Assembly (NCBI GenBank): GCA_050329415.1
Contig: JBHJOS010000070.1
Span: forward strand, 1 to 16,886
From: JANNOG01 sp050329415
Lineage (GTDB): Bacteria; Actinomycetota; Actinomycetes; Actinomycetales; JBBAYJ01
Direction: 5' to 3'
Length of the DNA: 16,886 nt
Below, in pieces: positions 13,457 to 16,886 of this stretch (position 1 is its first letter; each line of letters begins with the position of its first letter). The notes below the pieces were generated by a model. It worked only from the letters and a program-made list of their open reading frames with translations. It searched no databases and had not been told where the DNA came from. The translations under genes and the position numbers were made by a program.

Positions 13457-15919
13457 GTGACGGACGCTCCCCACGACGGCATCGGGCACGTCGTCGACAT
13501 CGACGTCGAGCAGGAGATGGAGCAGGCGTTCCTGGAATACGCCTACTCGGTCATCCACTCCCGCGCCCTGCCGGACGCCCGCGACGGCCTCAAGCCGGTC
13601 CAGCGTCGGATCGTCTACCAGATGTCGGAGATGGGCCTGCGCCCGGACCGCGGCCACGTCAAGTCGTCCCGCGTCGTCGGCGACGTCATGGGCCGGCTGC
13701 ACCCGCACGGCGACTCGGCCATCTACGAGGCGCTGGTCCGTCTCGCCCAGCCGTTCACGCTGCGGGTGCCGCTGGTCGACGGGCACGGCAACTTCGGCTC
13801 CCTGGACGCCGGACCGGCCGCGGCCCGCTACACCGAGGCCCGGATGGCGCCGGCCGCGCTGCTCATGACCGACGCCCTGGACGAGGACGTCGTCGACACC
13901 GTCGACAACTACGACGGTTCGCTCCAGCAGCCCTCGGTGCTGCCCGCCGCCTTTCCCAACCTGCTGGTCAACGGAGCCTCCGGGATCGCGGTCGGGATGG
14001 CGACCACCATCCCGCCGCACAACCTGCACGAGGTGATCGCGGCCTGCCGGCACCTCCTCGACCACCCGGACGCCACCGCCGACGACCTTCTGCGGTTCGT
14101 CCCCGGACCGGACTTCCCCACCGGTGGTGTCGTCGTCGGCCTGGACGGGGTGCGCGAGGCCTACCGCACCGGCCGCGGCGGTTTCCGACTGCGCGGCCGG
14201 GTGAGCGTGGAGTCCGTGAGTGCCCGCCGCCAGGGCCTGGTCGTCACGGAGCTTCCCTACGGCGTCGGCCCCGAGCGGTTCATGGAGAAGGTCAAGGAGG
14301 CCGTCGATGCCAAGCGCCTGGACGGGATCTCCAAGTTGATCGACCTCACCGACCGCCACCACGGCACCCGCGTGGTCGTCGAGGTGAAGTCCGGCTTCCG
14401 GCCCGAGGCCGTGCTGGAGCACCTGTACCGGCTCACGCCGCTCGAGGAGTCGTTCGCCGTCAACGCCGTCAGCCTCGTCGAGGGCCAGCCCCGGACCCTG
14501 GGCCTGCGGGAGATGCTCACCGTCTACGTCGACTTCCGCATCGACGTCGTCCGCCGCCGGACGCAGCACCGCCTGACGGTCGCCGAGCGGGACCTGCACC
14601 TGGTCGAGGGCCTGCTCGTCGCGGTCCTGGACATCGACCGGGTGGTCGCGATCATCCGGGGCAGCGACGACGCCGCGGCCGCCCGCACCGGCCTCATGGC
14701 GGCGTTCGAGCTGACCGAGCAGCAGGCCGAGCACATCCTCGAGCTGCGCCTGCGGCGCCTCACCCGGCTGTCGACGCTGGAGCTGGAGCAGCGCCGCGAC
14801 AGCCTGCGCGAGGCCATCGCCGGGCATCGCGCGATCCTCGGCGACGAGGCGGTGCTGCGCCGCGTCGTCGGGGACGAGTGGGAGGCGGTCGCCGCCGAGC
14901 ACGGCACACCCCGCCGCACGATCCTGCTGGAGGCGGGTGCCGTGGCCGCCCCTGCCGTGCCCGTCCGGGGAGCCAAGGCCGCGGCAGCCCTGGAAGTGCC
15001 GGACGAGCCCTGCCGGGTGCTGCTGTCGTCGGACGGCCTGCTGGCCCGCACCTCGGATCCCGAGCCGCTGCCCCGGCCGGCGGAGTCCGGTCGCCGCCCG
15101 CGCCACGACGTCATCGCGGCCCTCGTCCCGACGACGGCGCGCGCGGACGTCGGCGTCGTCACGTCGGCGGGCCGGGTGCTCCGGCTGCCGGTCGTCGACC
15201 TCCCGGCACTGCCGACGGCCGCCGGTCCGGTCTCGGCGGCGGGCGGCGTCGCCGTCACCGAGGCGATCGACCTGGCCAAGGGCGAGACCGCGGTCGGGCT
15301 CGTGCCCATCGTCGACGGCGGTCCCGGCTACGCGGTGGGCACCGCGTCGGGCGTCGTCAAGCGCGTCGTCCCCGACGTGCCCGGCGGCCGGGACGAGTGG
15401 GAGATCATCCGGCTGGCGGACGGCGACCGGGTGGTGGGCGCGCTCGGGCTGGTGACCGGCGACGAGGACTTCGTGTTCGTCACATCGGACGCGCGACTGC
15501 TGCACTACCCGGCGTCGATGGTCCGCCCGCAGGGCCGACCGGCGGGCGGCATGGCCGGGATCGCCGTGGGCGACGCCCGCGTCGTGTTCTTCGGCGCCGT
15601 CGATCGCGGGCGTGACGACCTGGTCGTGGCAACGGCGGCCGGCGCCTCGGGCGCCTTCGCGGGAACCGGTGCCAGTACCGCGAAGGTCACGCCGTTCGCC
15701 GAGTACCCGGGCAAGGGCCGCGGCACGGGAGGCGTGCGGTGCCACCGGTTCCTCAAGGGCGAGGACGTCCTCCTCGCGGCCTGGGTGGGGACCGGCCCCG
15801 CCCTCGGCGCGGACGACTCCGGCCGCCCGGTGGCACTGCCGGATGTCGACCTGCGCCGCGACGGCTCGGGGGCCGCCGTGATCGGGACCCTCACCACGCT
15901 CGGAGGCGTCCCTGGGTGA
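13457..15919 (+). CDS. parC: DNA topoisomerase IV subunit A (type IIA topoisomerase, second GyrA-like paralogue)
   Basis: Cuts and rejoins duplex DNA with the ParE ATPase subunit to decatenate and relax chromosomes. 820 residues from GTG 13457. The start is uncertain: GTG 13388, overlapping the nitroreductase stop, would add 23 residues. Key parts: the quinolone-target region HPHGDSAIYEALVRLAQ (82-98; S87, E91), the breakage loop AARYTEAR with catalytic Y125, the tower/coiled-coil, the ELTEQQAEHILELRLRRLTRL hinge and a six-bladed C-terminal region. The GyrA box QRRGGKG is absent; EYPGKGRGTGGVRCHRF stands at the equivalent end, as in actinobacterial ParC rather than GyrA. No parE lies in the window. 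The family usually has AAMRYTE, here AAARYTE. Confidence 0.92.
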   Translation: MTDAPHDGIGHVVDIDVEQEMEQAFLEYAYSVIHSRALPDARDGLKPVQRRIVYQMSEMGLRPDRGHVKSSRVVGDVMGRLHPHGDSAIYEALVRLAQPFTLRVPLVDGHGNFGSLDAGPAAARYTEARMAPAALLMTDALDEDVVDTVDNYDGSLQQPSVLPAAFPNLLVNGASGIAVGMATTIPPHNLHEVIAACRHLLDHPDATADDLLRFVPGPDFPTGGVVVGLDGVREAYRTGRGGFRLRGRVSVESVSARRQGLVVTELPYGVGPERFMEKVKEAVDAKRLDGISKLIDLTDRHHGTRVVVEVKSGFRPEAVLEHLYRLTPLEESFAVNAVSLVEGQPRTLGLREMLTVYVDFRIDVVRRRTQHRLTVAERDLHLVEGLLVAVLDIDRVVAIIRGSDDAAAARTGLMAAFELTEQQAEHILELRLRRLTRLSTLELEQRRDSLREAIAGHRAILGDEAVLRRVVGDEWEAVAAEHGTPRRTILLEAGAVAAPAVPVRGAKAAAALEVPDEPCRVLLSSDGLLARTSDPEPLPRPAESGRRPRHDVIAALVPTTARADVGVVTSAGRVLRLPVVDLPALPTAAGPVSAAGGVAVTEAIDLAKGETAVGLVPIVDGGPGYAVGTASGVVKRVVPDVPGGRDEWEIIRLADGDRVVGALGLVTGDEDFVFVTSDARLLHYPASMVRPQGRPAGGMAGIAVGDARVVFFGAVDRGRDDLVVATAAGASGAFAGTGASTAKVTPFAEYPGKGRGTGGVRCHRFLKGEDVLLAAWVGTGPALGADDSGRPVALPDVDLRRDGSGAAVIGTLTTLGGVPG

Positions 15920-15931
15920 CCCTGGGTCACC
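15915..15931 (+). other. Hairpin spanning the parC stop codon
   Basis: ggtgacc / ggtcacc, a perfect 7-bp inverted repeat with a 3-base loop, contains the TGA stop. It could slow ribosomes or help protect the 3' end, or may be chance in such GC-rich DNA. Confidence 0.3.
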
Positions 15932-16003
15932 TCGTCGTCCGTCCGCCTCAGCCGGCGCGACCGGTGCCACCACTCGACGGCGCGGGCGGACGGCATCGGT
16001 GGT

Positions 16004-16029
16004 CGCGGCCGGGGTCGCGTCCGGCCGCG
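16004..16029 (+). terminator. First strong hairpin downstream of parC
   Basis: cgcggccgg / ccggccgcg, a perfect 9-bp stem with an 8-base loop. It lies 84 bases after the parC stop. It lacks a T-run but is a good candidate for a GC-type terminator acting together with the next hairpin. Confidence 0.5.
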
Positions 16030-16045
16030 GGGACAGCACGGAGTC

Positions 16046-16100
16046 CGCGGTTGGGGTCGGGGGCGCCGGTGGTCCTGCCCGACCCCCGACCCCACCCGCG
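16046..16100 (+). terminator. Second, long hairpin downstream of parC
   Basis: tggggtcggggg (16052-16063) pairs perfectly with cccccgacccca (16083-16094). After one mismatch a further 5 bp pair (cgcgg 16046-16050 with ccgcg 16096-16100), giving 17 pairs around a 19-base loop. Such a stem is well beyond chance spacing even at high GC. No T-run follows. It is the likely transcription end of the nitroreductase-parC unit. Confidence 0.55.
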
Positions 16101-16212
16101 ACGGGTCCGGGACGCCGGTCCACTGCACGCTGACGGTGCTCGGGGTGTCCCGGGGGCAGCGGTGATCCCCGCGGTGCCGGGGAGGCAGGGCGGAGAATGC
16201 TGCGGACCGGCG

Positions 16213-16241
16213 TTGGAAGGTGGGAGCGACGGGTGTAGCCT
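16213..16241 (+). promoter_or_regulatory. Candidate promoter of the GAF-domain gene
   Basis: TTGGAA at 16213-16218 and TAGCCT at 16236-16241 are separated by 17 bases, fitting a housekeeping-sigma -35/-10 pair (TTGACA, TAnnnT). It would give a leader of roughly 85-110 bases before the GAF gene. There is no other evidence. Confidence 0.4.
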
Positions 16242-16354
16242 CGACGTGGAAATCGTTGCACAACAGCATGACCGGAGCGTGACCCCGTCCTGCCACCAGG
16301 CCCGTCCCTGCGAGCCACGGGAACATCCGTCATGTCGAACACCGCAGCCCCTTC

Positions 16355-16837
16355 GTGGTGGTGACCCGGACCGCCGAGATCCTCGGTGATCTGGTGGCCG
16401 CGTCGTCGCTGGCCGCGCCCCTGGCGGACCGCCTGGTCGCGGCGTGCGCAGCCGCCGTCCCCGTGACGGGAGTCGGCCTCATCCTCATGACCGACGACGG
16501 GCCGGCCGGCGTGGTCGCCGCATCGGACGATGCCGCCGCGACGATGGAGCAGCTGCAGTTCAGCCTCGGCGAGGGTCCGTGCGTGGACTCTTCGGTCACC
16601 GGTCGCCCCGCACTGCATCCGGAGCTGGCGCGGACCGGACCGCATCGCTGGCCGTTGTTCAGCTCCGCCGCGCTCCAGGCCGGCATCGGTGCCATCTATG
16701 CCCTCCCGTTGCGTGTCGGAGCCATCCGCCTGGGCGTGCTGGACCTGTACCGCGACAAGCCCGGACACCAGGGTCACGGCAAAGTCCCGTTGGTGCTGGT
16801 CAGCAGCTTTATGATCTTGTCCGGTCTGCGACCGTGA
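16355..16837 (+). pseudogene. GAF-domain sensor gene (GAF-ANTAR type), 3' end replaced by an insertion sequence
   Basis: Residues 1-137 are a GAF domain of the kind that precedes an RNA-binding ANTAR domain in actinobacteria: VGLILMTDDGPAGVVAAS, LGEGPCVDSSVTGRPALHP, HRWPLFSSAALQAGIGAIYALPLRVGAIRLGVLDLYRDKPG. Normally DLYRxxPG is followed by a linker and about 55 residues of ANTAR. Here the chain switches at base 16766 to 23 unrelated residues read antisense through a transposase end. The gene is therefore truncated and has lost its output domain. The start is also odd. GTG codons at 16355, 16358 and 16361 have no ribosome site, while ATG 16332 has one (ACGGGAA) but runs out of frame into TGA at 16362. 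A parent gene beginning MSNTAAP is likely. Confidence 0.7.
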
Positions 16838-16886
16838 TGGCGTAGGGCCTGGGTGATGTTCTGGACGCCGGTCAGGCGGAGCAGGC
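16766..16886 (-). mobile_element. End of an insertion sequence inserted in the GAF gene (runs off the window)
   Basis: Homology of the GAF gene stops at 16765. From there the sequence belongs to a minus-strand transposase frame whose stop is only about 10 bases inside. The exact terminal repeat and target duplication cannot be set because the other end lies outside the window. Confidence 0.55.
16774..16886 (-). CDS. Transposase, C-terminal end (partial)
   Basis: This minus-strand frame is open from the window edge to TGA at 16774-16776 and gives 36 complete codons: LLRLTGVQNITQALRHHGR then RPDKIIKLLTSTNGTLP. The pattern L-L-R-L-x-G-V-x-N-I-x-Q-A-L-R-H-H resembles the C-terminus of DDE transposases common in Frankia, Streptomyces and Pseudonocardia. 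I cannot assign the IS family from this fragment. The start lies outside the window. The codons contain more A/T (ATA, AAG) than neighbouring core genes, fitting foreign origin. Confidence 0.55.
   Translation of the reverse strand, partial: LLRLTGVQNITQALRHHGRRPDKIIKLLTSTNGTLP

Larger units (their letters stand above)
15920..16354 (+). other. 435-bp gene-free region between parC and the GAF gene
   Basis: I see no convincing protein here on either strand. It holds two strong inverted repeats (16004-16029 and 16046-16100), the hairpin at the parC stop, a promoter-like pair at 16213-16241 and a Shine-Dalgarno-like motif with a short out-of-frame ATG at 16332. The first half is extremely GC-rich. 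The part from about 16200 is more balanced, as expected of a promoter. Confidence 0.6.

Noticed and set aside
13055..16777. A 1240-codon open frame on the minus strand across the nitroreductase and parC genes
   Set aside because: It is antisense to two recognised genes, is dominated by His/Asp/Arg/Gly composition and has no family motif. It is open only because GC-rich codon use suppresses stops.

Overview
The window is high-GC, mostly single-copy core chromosome of an actinomycete. It carries several Actinobacteria-restricted families (SepH/DUF3071, DUF3159, DUF3710, DUF3093, DUF4193, DUF5998, GAF-ANTAR type sensors), a dut-hemH neighbourhood, GTG starts and 4-base stop/start overlaps. The gene style resembles Pseudonocardiales, but the genus cannot be fixed from this sequence alone. 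No rRNA, tRNA or CRISPR array was seen.

Left edge (1-2102): an accessory-looking plus-strand cassette of four short reading frames. They are the end of an unrecognised protein, a HAD-type hydrolase, a class I SAM methyltransferase and a YrdC/Sua5-like gene. Each is joined to the next by an ATGA overlap. Its base composition is lower in GC in spot counts (36/60 and 39/60 on lines 1201 and 1501, against 48/60 on line 11041). The YrdC-like gene is cut after about 81 residues, and the sequence then runs straight into the back of a conserved minus-strand operon. This marks a rearrangement or insertion junction at about 2060-2102.

Centre-left (2103-5364): the conserved minus-strand operon dut - DUF3710 - OB-fold protein - DUF3159, with two overlapping junctions (dut/DUF3710 and OB-fold/DUF3159). 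A divergent DUF3093 membrane protein lies beside dut and converges on a DUF4193 zinc-ribbon-like protein. This is the order known from Mycobacterium tuberculosis Rv2693c-Rv2699c. dut ends in a Thr-Ala/Thr-Gly tail encoded by twelve tandem hexamers.

Centre (5548-10122): hemH (coproporphyrin/protoporphyrin ferrochelatase, minus) diverges from sepH (cell-division FtsZ regulator, plus). sepH converges on an alkaline-phosphatase-superfamily hydrolase, which is translationally coupled behind a DUF5998 gene.

Centre-right (10136-15919): a large GNAT/acyl-CoA-synthetase-like protein acetyltransferase (minus) whose synthetase half looks catalytically degenerate heads the DUF5998/phosphatase operon. 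It diverges from a nitroreductase gene followed by parC (topoisomerase IV subunit A).

Right edge (15920-16886): a 435-bp gene-free stretch with strong GC-rich hairpins and a candidate promoter. It is followed by a GAF-domain sensor gene broken at its 3' end by an insertion sequence whose minus-strand transposase runs off the window. The same GAF gene appears to have a frameshifted start. Both ends of the window thus show truncated genes bordering an otherwise intact core block.
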